Shown piece by piece: positions 25,902 to 33,179 of a stretch of 64,000 bases of DNA. Below the pieces are notes generated by a model, which did not search any database, was not told the origin of the DNA, and saw only the letters and a list, made by a program, of their open reading frames with translations. Position numbers and translations under genes: made by a program. The DNA comes from Tamlana flava. GTDB taxonomy: Bacteria > Bacteroidota > Bacteroidia > Flavobacteriales > Flavobacteriaceae. Positions within the stretch are counted from its first letter, which is position 1. Every line of letters begins with the position of its first letter. Where the stretch lies: NCBI RefSeq assembly GCF_041287255.1, contig NZ_JBGGTX010000004.1, forward strand, positions 496,001-560,000, given 5' to 3'.

Positions 25902-26930
25902 ATGGATTCATTGACTCAAATTGTTTTGGGAGCGGCCTGTGGCGAAGTGGCTTTGGGTAAAAAGATTGGTAATAAAGCGCTACTTTTTGGTTCTATTGGG
26001 GGCACCATTCCAGATTTGGATGTTTTTGTTGGAAGTTGGTTGTTTCAAAATGAAATAGATTCCATGGCATTCCATAGAGGGTTTATGCATTCGTTGGTGT
26101 TTGCGGTTTTGGCAGCTTTTGTTTTGGGCTATTTGGTTTTTTGGCTATACAATACTCGAAAACGAAAAGGAAGTACCTCCAGAAAAGATTGGATTTGGTT
26201 GTTTTTTTTGTCCATTTTTACCCATCCACTTTTAGATAGCTTTACACCCTACGGCACACAATTGTTTCTGCCTTTTTCCAATTATCGTGTTGCCATTAAT
26301 AATATAGCTGTTGTAGACCCTATTTATACCATGCCATTTTTACTGTGTTTGATTGTTATTATGTTTTTTAGACGAACAAATGCAAAGCGAAAATTTTGGA
26401 ATAAAACGGGAATTGTCATTAGTTCTATTTACATGCTTTTAACCTTGGTCAATAAGGTTTATGTGAATCTTGTTTTTAAAAAATCCCTGCAAGAAAATAA
26501 GATTTCTTTTAGTCGATTCCAGACACAGCCATCAATTTTCAACAATATTTTATGGTATGGCATAGCCGAAGGAGAAGATTCCTATCATGTGGCTTTTTAC
26601 TCGTTATTGGATAAAAGCAATCAATTTTCAGATTGGAAGCAATTAACAAAAAATCATGAACTCGTGCCACTGGTAAACAGGGACATAAAAACATTGTCTT
26701 GGTTCAGTAATGGGTATTATAATATTGTTCCTTTAGATTCGGTTGGCCAATATAGATACAATGATTTACGATACCCATTACTAAATGCTGAAGACCCCAA
26801 TTCTTCAATATTTAGTTTTACCATTTATAAAGATGAAGGCCGCTGGAACATACTCCCATTTGAAGGAAAACCACCGTCTAGTGAAGATTTGTCAGTCTTT
26901 TGGCGGCGTATCAAAGGAAAACAAAATTAA
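25902..26930 (+). CDS. Membrane-bound metal-dependent hydrolase (YdjM/DUF457 type)
   Basis: 342 residues. Begins with the family signature MDSLTQIVLGAACGEVALGKK, then PDLDVF near residue 38 and AFHRGFMHSLVF near 58-68, where Asp and His residues form the putative metal site. Several hydrophobic segments follow (about 63-86, 100-118, 128-152, 165-185) with a soluble C-terminal half of about 150 residues. The family is membrane-bound and called a metal-dependent hydrolase from sequence; YdjM in E. coli is LexA-regulated. The 3' end overlaps the convergent trans-sulfuration gene by 4 bp. Confidence 0.8.
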   Translation: MDSLTQIVLGAACGEVALGKKIGNKALLFGSIGGTIPDLDVFVGSWLFQNEIDSMAFHRGFMHSLVFAVLAAFVLGYLVFWLYNTRKRKGSTSRKDWIWLFFLSIFTHPLLDSFTPYGTQLFLPFSNYRVAINNIAVVDPIYTMPFLLCLIVIMFFRRTNAKRKFWNKTGIVISSIYMLLTLVNKVYVNLVFKKSLQENKISFSRFQTQPSIFNNILWYGIAEGEDSYHVAFYSLLDKSNQFSDWKQLTKNHELVPLVNRDIKTLSWFSNGYYNIVPLDSVGQYRYNDLRYPLLNAEDPNSSIFSFTIYKDEGRWNILPFEGKPPSSEDLSVFWRRIKGKQN

Positions 26931-28141
26931 GCCAATACTTTTTCGAAAATGTTTAGCTCAACCATACATTCATGCATCATTTGGTAGGTGCGTTCAATAT
27001 CTGCGTCCAATCCAATAGAAAATCGAATCAATCCATCACTTAATCCCATTTCTTTTTGCTCGTTTTCTGGGATTTCAGAAGATGTGGATGTTCCAGGAGC
27101 GCTAAACAGGGTTTTGTAAAACCCAAGGCTAACGGCCAAATAGCCTAGATTTCTGTTTTGCATGAGCTCCATGAGTTCATTGGCCTTCTCCAAAGAGCCA
27201 ACATCAATGGTTAGCATACCACCAAAGCCATATTCAGGGTTCATCATTTTTTTGAAAAGCACATGTGATGGATGTGATTTTAATCCAGGGTAAACCGTTT
27301 TCAAACCATCGGCTTCAAACTTTTCAGCTAAAAACAAGGCATTTTTGCTGTGCTGCTGCATTCTAATGTGCAAGGTTCTTAGGTTTTTTAAAATGGATGC
27401 GGCTCTCAAGCTGTCCATGGTAGAACCCAAAAGCATTGAAGCGCCGTCATTAACATTGCGCAGTTCATTAATAAAAGTCTGGGAGCCACAAACCACACCG
27501 CCAACCGTGTCGCTAGAGCCATTTATGAATTTTGTTAGACTATGAATAACAACATCAGCCCCTAAAACAGCAGGTGATATAGATAAAGGTGAAAAAGTGT
27601 TATCAACCACCAATTTTAAATGATGTTTTTTTGCAATCTTAGCCAATGCCTGAATATCAGCAACTTCCAAAAGGGGGTTACTAACGGATTCGCAGTACAA
27701 AATTTTGGTTTGTTTTGTAATCGCGGCTTCAACTCGTTTTAAATCTGTGATATCAACAAACGTTGTTTTAATATTGAAACGGGGCGTGAAATTCTTAAAG
27801 AACGCATAAGTTCCACCATAAATGGTCCGGCTAGAAATGATATGGTCATCGGCACCACATAATTGTAATATCACAGCAGTAATGGCCCCCATGCCAGAAG
27901 CAGACACATTAGCTGTTTCGGTGTTTTCCATAGCCGCCAAGGCTTGTCCCAAATATAAGTTGGAAGGTGAAGAGTGTCGGGAGTACAAGTAGCAACCGTC
28001 TGCATTGCCTTCAAATGTGTCAAACATGGTTTTAGCAGACAAAAATGTGTATGTTGAAGAGTCGGAAATAGAAGGATTGACACCTCCAAATTCTCCAAAA
28101 TATTGTAAATCTTGAATATTGTTTGCAGGTTTAAAGGGCAT
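26927..28141 (-). CDS. PLP-dependent trans-sulfuration enzyme (methionine gamma-lyase-like)
   Basis: 404 residues of the Cys/Met-metabolism PLP family. Catalytic Lys in the motif HSLTKFINGSSDTVGG; phosphate-binding SRTIYGGTYAFFKN; the SNPLLEVADI and VDNTFSPL strands; and SLGFYKTLFSAPGTSTSSE near the C-terminus. Members include methionine gamma-lyase, cystathionine gamma-lyase and cystathionine gamma-synthase. The long N-terminus and the residues round the Tyr-Gly pair fit methionine gamma-lyase or cystathionine beta/gamma-lyase, so I leave the exact reaction open. It is divergent from an Lrp/AsnC regulator, a common arrangement for amino-acid degrading lyases. Confidence 0.87.
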   Translation of the reverse strand: MPFKPANNIQDLQYFGEFGGVNPSISDSSTYTFLSAKTMFDTFEGNADGCYLYSRHSSPSNLYLGQALAAMENTETANVSASGMGAITAVILQLCGADDHIISSRTIYGGTYAFFKNFTPRFNIKTTFVDITDLKRVEAAITKQTKILYCESVSNPLLEVADIQALAKIAKKHHLKLVVDNTFSPLSISPAVLGADVVIHSLTKFINGSSDTVGGVVCGSQTFINELRNVNDGASMLLGSTMDSLRAASILKNLRTLHIRMQQHSKNALFLAEKFEADGLKTVYPGLKSHPSHVLFKKMMNPEYGFGGMLTIDVGSLEKANELMELMQNRNLGYLAVSLGFYKTLFSAPGTSTSSEIPENEQKEMGLSDGLIRFSIGLDADIERTYQMMHECMVELNIFEKVLA

Positions 28142-28178
28142 AATTGTTTTGTTTTAAGTTTTAATAAATTTAATTACT

Positions 28179-28259
28179 TATAGAAATATTTGCAATTATT
28201 ATTTGTATTAGTAGAATATAAAACTGTTTAAAAAAATAAATTAAGAAAATATTTCTATA
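28179..28259. promoter_or_regulatory. Inverted repeat in the lyase/Lrp divergent region (candidate operator)
   Basis: Perfect 13-bp inverted repeat: TATAGAAATATTT at 28179-28191 and AAATATTTCTATA at 28247-28259, separated by 55 bp. Each arm lies in an imperfect AGAAA(A)TATTTCT palindrome, resembling the short AT-rich palindromes bound by Lrp/AsnC proteins. The region lies between the lyase start (28141) and the Lrp start (28301), where such a regulator would control both. That assignment is inference. Confidence 0.55.
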
Positions 28260-28300
28260 TTTATAAGAATAAGTAGTTTCGTGATGAAAATTTTTCACCC

Positions 28301-28759
28301 ATGATATTTGATGCATCAGATAAAAAGTTACTAGATTATTTACAATCAGATAGTAAGCAAACAAACAAAGAACTGGCCAATAAATTAGACCTTTCTGTTA
28401 CAGCGGTTTATGAAAGGATTAAAAAACTTGAAAAGGAAGGCTATATTGATGGCTATACCGTTTTGCTTAACAAGGAAAAAATCGATAAAAACTTCATGGT
28501 TTTTTGCCATGTGAAACTATTGCAACACAGTCAAGAATTTGTGGTTAGTTTTGAGAAGGAAGTAAAAAGTTTAAAGGAAGTGCTTGAATGTTATCATATT
28601 AGTGGGGACTACGATTACCTTTTGAAAGTATTGGTTAAAGATATGGCTGCTTTTAGGGAATTTATGGTAAAAAAATTGACCACAATCAATCATATCGGGA
28701 GTACCCACAGCATGTTTGTAATCAATGCTGTTAAAAACACCACTGTTATCGATTTTTAA
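28301..28759 (+). CDS. Lrp/AsnC family transcriptional regulator
   Basis: 152 residues, the standard Lrp length. N-terminal winged HTH: DKKLLDYLQSDSKQTNKELA and LDLSVTAVYERIKKLEKEG (about residues 6-48). The rest is the RAM (regulator of amino-acid metabolism) domain with the GDYDYLLKVLVKDMAAFREF segment. A divergent inverted repeat lies upstream. Given its position opposite the trans-sulfuration lyase it probably senses methionine or a related amino acid. Its stop is adjacent to the next start (28760), so the downstream CPBP-type gene may be co-expressed. Confidence 0.92.
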   Translation: MIFDASDKKLLDYLQSDSKQTNKELANKLDLSVTAVYERIKKLEKEGYIDGYTVLLNKEKIDKNFMVFCHVKLLQHSQEFVVSFEKEVKSLKEVLECYHISGDYDYLLKVLVKDMAAFREFMVKKLTTINHIGSTHSMFVINAVKNTTVIDF

Positions 28760-29386
28760 ATGCAGTCAAACGGTTTTAAAATATTAGAGTTTCTGGTTGC
28801 CTTTATTTTAGTTCCGGTTAGCTTCGTTTTTGATTATCCGCATTATTTGAAATTAGCTGTTGGGTTTTTAGGGTTTCTTTATGTTTTGTTTGTTTTGCTA
28901 AAAGTTGAAAACGAAAAATTTGAAATTTCAAAAGCCATTGATTGGCCACGATTTTGGAAAGAAACATGTTTAAAATTAATTTTGGTTGGAGTTGTTACTA
29001 CATTACTTGTTTGGCTAACACAACCAAATGCTCTTTTTTCTGTCCTAGTTCATAAACCTTTCTTATGGTTTTTGTTGCTATTTGTTTATAGTATATTTTC
29101 AGTTTATCCTCAAGAATTGATTTATAGAACATTTTTCTTTAAACGGTACAGTCATTTTTTTAAGAATGAAAAGGTGTTGGTTTTTATAAATGCCATAATG
29201 TTTTCTTTAGGACATCTGTTTTTTAGAAATGTTTTAGTGATTGTTTTAACATTTTTAGGGGGAGTGCTTTTTGCCTATACGTTCCATAGAACAAAATCAA
29301 CGTTTTTAGTGTCAATTGAGCATGCTTTATATGGCAGTTGGTTGTTTACGGTTGGCATGGGTGCTATGTTGGGATTTCCAACATGA
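28760..29386 (+). CDS. CPBP family intramembrane metalloprotease-like protein
   Basis: 208 residues, six to seven hydrophobic segments (about 6-24, 27-45, 73-92, 104-120, 140-157, 160-177, 184-202). The CPBP/Abi motifs are recognisable but altered. The EExxxR motif reads QELIYR (near 123-128), with the first Glu replaced by Gln. A His-containing segment LGHLFFRN near 152 and SIEHALYGSW near 190 supply the other expected polar positions. The replaced Glu may reduce or abolish protease activity. The gene follows the Lrp stop with no gap. Confidence 0.7.
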   Translation: MQSNGFKILEFLVAFILVPVSFVFDYPHYLKLAVGFLGFLYVLFVLLKVENEKFEISKAIDWPRFWKETCLKLILVGVVTTLLVWLTQPNALFSVLVHKPFLWFLLLFVYSIFSVYPQELIYRTFFFKRYSHFFKNEKVLVFINAIMFSLGHLFFRNVLVIVLTFLGGVLFAYTFHRTKSTFLVSIEHALYGSWLFTVGMGAMLGFPT

Positions 29387-29462
29387 TGTTTATATAAATC
29401 TTACATAATGAAATCTTTTTATTATTTTAGGCCAGCTATTCTTAACCATTAAACTATACATT

Positions 29463-29972
29463 ATGAAAAAATTGGGTTACATTATTTTAGGATTTATTAT
29501 AGGAGCTGTGTTGACCTATTATTTTTGTCCAAGAAATTGTGAGTTGCCGACTCTCGAAACCAAAATTGTTAAGCCTAAAGGTGTAATTTCAGTTGCCGAA
29601 GCTAAATCGTTAAATGATAACTGGACAAAATATAGACAAGCAGCGGTCGATTCTGCAGCGAAAAAGCAAGGAAGGGATAAAGATGACCGTTCGGTTTATT
29701 GGGATTTAAAAGATGTTGAAGATTATTTAGGTTACGCAAAACATTATTCTGATAGTATAGGGTATGATATGACTGGAATAAGGGTTTATCTTGGAGTTTA
29801 TGGTCAAAATGCTGGGCAGAGCAAAAAAGATTTAACCACCATGTTTATTGTGCCTACAGGCAAGAAAAACAATTCAACCGCCAGTAGCTTAAAATTAAAC
29901 TTTGTACAAGGCAATGGTAATCTTCCAACACCCCCATTAAATCAAGGAAGTGGAGGTTCAGGAGATTATTAA
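29463..29972 (+). CDS. Membrane-anchored hypothetical protein, 169 aa
   Basis: 169 residues. A hydrophobic anchor at about 3-20 (KLGYIILGFIIGAVLTYY), then FCPRNC and a soluble region. The tail is low in hydrophobic residues, Gly/Ser/Pro/Asn-rich at the end (GNGNLPTPPLNQGSGGSGDY). The middle contains WDLKDVEDYLGYAKHYSDSIGYDMTG-like charged helices and a short strand. Cys residues at 22 and 26 follow the anchor, but the lipobox is weak. I recognise no family. It precedes the membrane-protein/kinase pair by 11 bp, so may belong to their transcript. Confidence 0.55.
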   Translation: MKKLGYIILGFIIGAVLTYYFCPRNCELPTLETKIVKPKGVISVAEAKSLNDNWTKYRQAAVDSAAKKQGRDKDDRSVYWDLKDVEDYLGYAKHYSDSIGYDMTGIRVYLGVYGQNAGQSKKDLTTMFIVPTGKKNNSTASSLKLNFVQGNGNLPTPPLNQGSGGSGDY

Positions 29973-29983
29973 TAACAGGTTTT

Positions 29984-30706
29984 GTGATAGAGTTTCTTTT
30001 AAGGCATTATTCATTTTCAACCCACACCTTAGAGTTTTTGGCTGCTATTATGGGGTTGTTTTGTTATAAAAAATATAGAAATTCCGTTGTAAAATATTTC
30101 ATTTGGTTTTTGGTTATTGTTGCCATTTCAGATACTCTATGTTATTATACTTATTTTGTGAACCCCAATCGGGCGCTACGGTTTTTGATAGGCACCAAGT
30201 TTGAAAAGAACCATTGGTGGTCTACACTGTATTGGGATGTTGGGGCAATTGTATTCCTTTGTTTTTTTTATTATAAAATTTTAAAAACATCCTTATTCCG
30301 TAACATTATAAAAATAACAGGTTATTCGTATTTGATTTTTTCAATTGTTTATATAGGGTTGAATTGGGAACGCTTCTTTTTTCAATTTTTTAAAGTTCTG
30401 GATTTGTTGGGGGCGGTCATTGTTTTTATGTGTTCGGTATTTTATTTTATGGAAATTTTATCTAGTGATAAAATCTTGGTATTCTATAAATCAATATACT
30501 TTTACATAACTGCCACAATTTTTATTTGGTGGTTAATCATTACGCCAATAACATTTTACGATGTATATTATACCTACGAAGTTGGAAAACCACCTAACGA
30601 TTTAAACTTTTATAAATTAAGAAGATTGGTTTTTTTATTTGCCAATATTTTTATGTATTTAACTTATACTTTTTCCTTTTTATGGTGCAAACCGGAGAAC
30701 GATTAG
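29984..30706 (+). CDS. Integral membrane protein, about seven TM segments, 240 aa
   Basis: 240 residues, hydrophobic throughout. Segments at about 14-27, 36-56, 83-100, 112-128, 136-155, 165-185 and 213-235. No charged catalytic motif stands out. The 3' end overlaps the start of the histidine kinase gene by 25 bp in another frame. That arrangement suggests a coupled pair in which this protein is a sensory membrane partner of the kinase, whose own sensor region is minimal. The partnership is inference. Confidence 0.65.
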   Translation: MIEFLLRHYSFSTHTLEFLAAIMGLFCYKKYRNSVVKYFIWFLVIVAISDTLCYYTYFVNPNRALRFLIGTKFEKNHWWSTLYWDVGAIVFLCFFYYKILKTSLFRNIIKITGYSYLIFSIVYIGLNWERFFFQFFKVLDLLGAVIVFMCSVFYFMEILSSDKILVFYKSIYFYITATIFIWWLIITPITFYDVYYTYEVGKPPNDLNFYKLRRLVFLFANIFMYLTYTFSFLWCKPEND

Positions 30707-31488
30707 CCAGCACGGCTTCAGAACGCTATTTGTTGATTTATATGATTGCCGTTTTGGTGATTGTAACTGCTTTGGTGGTCATTTTTTTTATTGTCTTTTT
30801 AAAGCGAAAGAACAAATTACTACAAGAAAAAATGGAGCAGCAAAGGGCATTCGAAGCAGAAATTGCTCTCGCGCAAACCGAAACCCAAGAGCAAACCTTA
30901 AAAAATATTGGTTGGGAACTGCATGATAACGTGGGGCAATTATTGTCGTTTGCCAATATGCAATTAAGTATTTTAAAAATGCAAATGACTGAGGATATCA
31001 AAGAGAAATTTAAAGACACCTCGGATGCCTTAAAGGAAGGTTTAGCTGAAGTTAGGGCGCTTTCAAAAACCTTGAACAACGAAGTGGTTTTAAACAATGG
31101 TTTTGAAAAATCAATAACAAACGAGTTGAATCGCCTTAAAAAGATGAAATTTGAATCAGCCGAACTTAAGATTATTGGAGAGAAAGTTGATTTTTCACAG
31201 AGGAATCATGAAATTATACTTTTTCGGATTCTTCAGGAGTTTTTATCAAATTCGGTTAAATATTCCGAAGCAAAAAATATTGAGGTCACTTTAGATTACC
31301 AACCTAATTTATTGTTGATTAAGGCAATAGATGATGGCAAAGGCTTTGATGTTAATGATATAGAAAAAGGCTCGGGACTTATTAACATGAAAAGTAGGGC
31401 ATCATTGATCAAAGCTGAATTGGATTTAACTTCGCAACCCAATGAAGGTGTAAAGTTATTGCTTATATACCCATTAGTCAATTCATAA
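30682..31488 (+). CDS. Sensor histidine kinase (HisKA_3/LytS-like), short
   Basis: 268 residues. One TM segment (about 20-40), then a coiled-coil linker and the phosphoacceptor region GWELHDNVGQLLS with His81, in the NarL/DesK-type context. The ATPase domain follows: N-box-like QEFLSNSVKYSEA near residue 195, G1 DDGKGFD near 225, G2 GSGLINMKSRAS. No periplasmic sensor domain. The gene overlaps the membrane-protein gene by 25 bp. No response regulator is encoded within 5 kb downstream, so the partner must lie elsewhere. Confidence 0.85.
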   Translation: MVQTGERLASTASERYLLIYMIAVLVIVTALVVIFFIVFLKRKNKLLQEKMEQQRAFEAEIALAQTETQEQTLKNIGWELHDNVGQLLSFANMQLSILKMQMTEDIKEKFKDTSDALKEGLAEVRALSKTLNNEVVLNNGFEKSITNELNRLKKMKFESAELKIIGEKVDFSQRNHEIILFRILQEFLSNSVKYSEAKNIEVTLDYQPNLLLIKAIDDGKGFDVNDIEKGSGLINMKSRASLIKAELDLTSQPNEGVKLLLIYPLVNS

Positions 31489-31580
31489 TTTCAATAAAAC
31501 ATAAAGGCATTTTCTTTTGGGTTTTTAAGTTGGTTTTATTTGCGTTTTGTAATTTTACACACTTTTAATTTACAAAGCTC

Positions 31581-32006
31581 ATGCAAATAACAAAGGAAGA
31601 ATTTTTGGCAAGAACAAAGGTCATCAGTAAAAATACATTATTGGAAACTTTACAAATTGAGTTTGTGGATTTTGGTGACGACTTCCTTATTGCTAAAATG
31701 CCCGTAAACTCTAGAGTACATCAGCCCGATGGCGTGCTTCATGGTGGTGCAACAGTGGCTTTGGCAGAAACGGTTGGTAGTTTTGCAGCCGAACTACTTT
31801 TCAATTTAAATGATGTTTTTGTTCGGGGTATAGAAATTTCCGCCAATCATGTAAAAAGTGTTAAAGCTGGTTTTGTATTTGCAAGGGCCAAGATTGTCCA
31901 CAAGGGAAGAACAACCCAAATTTTTGATATACGGGTTACCGACGAAGCCGATAACCTAATATCACTATGCAAATTAACCACCGTAGCCCTTCCAAAATCG
32001 AAATAA
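31581..32006 (+). CDS. Hotdog-fold thioesterase, PaaI family
   Basis: 141 residues with a hotdog fold of the PaaI/YdiI subgroup: HQPDGVLHGGATVALAETVGS holds HGG at 54-56 and the catalytic Glu63. RGIEISANHVKSVK is the following strand. The gene is the first of a likely menaquinone operon, 6 bp upstream of menF. In E. coli the PaaI-like YdiI (MenI) hydrolyses 1,4-dihydroxy-2-naphthoyl-CoA, which makes that reaction the best guess here. Context carries the assignment; the sequence alone only shows a thioesterase. Confidence 0.82.
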   Translation: MQITKEEFLARTKVISKNTLLETLQIEFVDFGDDFLIAKMPVNSRVHQPDGVLHGGATVALAETVGSFAAELLFNLNDVFVRGIEISANHVKSVKAGFVFARAKIVHKGRTTQIFDIRVTDEADNLISLCKLTTVALPKSK

Positions 32007-32012
32007 ACATTA

Positions 32013-33128
32013 ATGACTTCTAAGGATTTTTTCGAGTTTGTTTCAACTCAATACAAAAAGCAATTGCCTTTTGTCGTTTACAGAAAGCCCAACAGGGAAG
32101 ACGTTAAGGCGATGCTTCAAAAAACGCATGATTTATATTTGATTGAAGATTTTACGCAAAAAGGATTTGTTTTTTCGCCCTTTGATGATATCGAACCTTC
32201 AATTTTAATTCCGAAAGAACATTCAGAAATTATTGATGTTTCATCCGTCCCAACAGTGGACGTTGAGGCACGGGAAGCAAAACCATCTTCTGAAGAAAAT
32301 GGAAAAGAAAACCATGTCAACCTTGTAAAAAAGGGTATTGAAGCCATTTCTGAAGACAAATTCAAAAAAGTGGTGCTTTCCAGAAAAGAAACCGTTCAAC
32401 TCAAAGAAAGCAATCCCATTGAAATTTTCAGAAGACTTTTAAGTAACTATAAATCGGCGTTTGTGTATTGCTGGTATCATCCTAAAATAGGTATGTGGTT
32501 GGGCGCAACACCAGAAACATTGATTAAAATTGAAGGTAGGCAATTCTCCATCATGGCATTGGCCGGAACCCAAAAATATGAAGGTTCGTTGAATGTGCTT
32601 TGGCAGGACAAGGAGAAACAGGAACAGCAATATGTAACCGATTTTATTTTAGAGAACCTAAAACCTTCGGTTGAAAGTTTTAATGTCTCTGATGTTGAGT
32701 CTGTAAAGGCTGGAAACCTGGTGCATTTGCGGACCATGATTAGTGCACAGTTGAAAAATGGTATTTCGTTAAAAGAAATAATTGATGCACTTCACCCAAC
32801 ACCAGCGGTTTGTGGTTTGCCAAAGGATATTGCAAAGAAATTCATTTTAAAGCATGAAAATTACCACCGTGGTTTTTATACAGGTTATTTGGGCGAACTT
32901 AATCTGGATACAACAATTAAACCGCGTTCTGGAAGAAGAAATATTGAGAACAGAGCCTATGCCTTTTCAAAACAAAGTACGCAGCTTTATGTTAATTTGC
33001 GTTGCATGCAAATTCAAGACAATCTTGCTATAATTTATGTAGGTGGTGGCATAACCAAAAGCTCAAATCCTCAAAAGGAATGGGAAGAGACCGAGGCAAA
33101 ATCCTTGGTGATTAAAAACGTTTTATAA
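32013..33128 (+). CDS. menF: Isochorismate synthase MenF
   Basis: 371 residues, typical of bacterial MenF/EntC. The chorismate-binding domain is seen in LGATPETLIKIEGRQF, then SIMALAGTQKYEG, and the conserved LHPTPAVCGLPKDIA near residue 260, followed by ENYHRGFYTGYLGE. Converts chorismate to isochorismate, the first step of the menaquinone branch. It lies between the hotdog thioesterase and menD, with 6 bp and 51 bp spacing. The N-terminal 100 residues are less conserved, as usual in this family. Confidence 0.93.
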   Translation: MTSKDFFEFVSTQYKKQLPFVVYRKPNREDVKAMLQKTHDLYLIEDFTQKGFVFSPFDDIEPSILIPKEHSEIIDVSSVPTVDVEAREAKPSSEENGKENHVNLVKKGIEAISEDKFKKVVLSRKETVQLKESNPIEIFRRLLSNYKSAFVYCWYHPKIGMWLGATPETLIKIEGRQFSIMALAGTQKYEGSLNVLWQDKEKQEQQYVTDFILENLKPSVESFNVSDVESVKAGNLVHLRTMISAQLKNGISLKEIIDALHPTPAVCGLPKDIAKKFILKHENYHRGFYTGYLGELNLDTTIKPRSGRRNIENRAYAFSKQSTQLYVNLRCMQIQDNLAIIYVGGGITKSSNPQKEWEETEAKSLVIKNVL

Positions 33129-33153
33129 GCCTTTCATTTACCCGTCTATTTCT

Positions 33154-33161
33154 TATTTTTG
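33154..33161 (+). promoter_or_regulatory. Candidate -7 box upstream of menD
   Basis: TATTTTTG, a perfect TAnnTTTG box, lies 19 bp before the menD ATG at 33180. A TTTC near 33131-33134 could act as a weak -33 element. It may give menD an internal promoter within the menaquinone operon. Confidence 0.35.
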
Positions 33162-33179
33162 GTGAATCAAAGTAATTAA

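Noticed and set aside
28170..28364. 64-residue minus-strand frame between the lyase and Lrp genes
   Set aside because: Lies in the divergent promoter and overlaps the Lrp start; consists of AT-derived Ile, Phe, Tyr and Asn.
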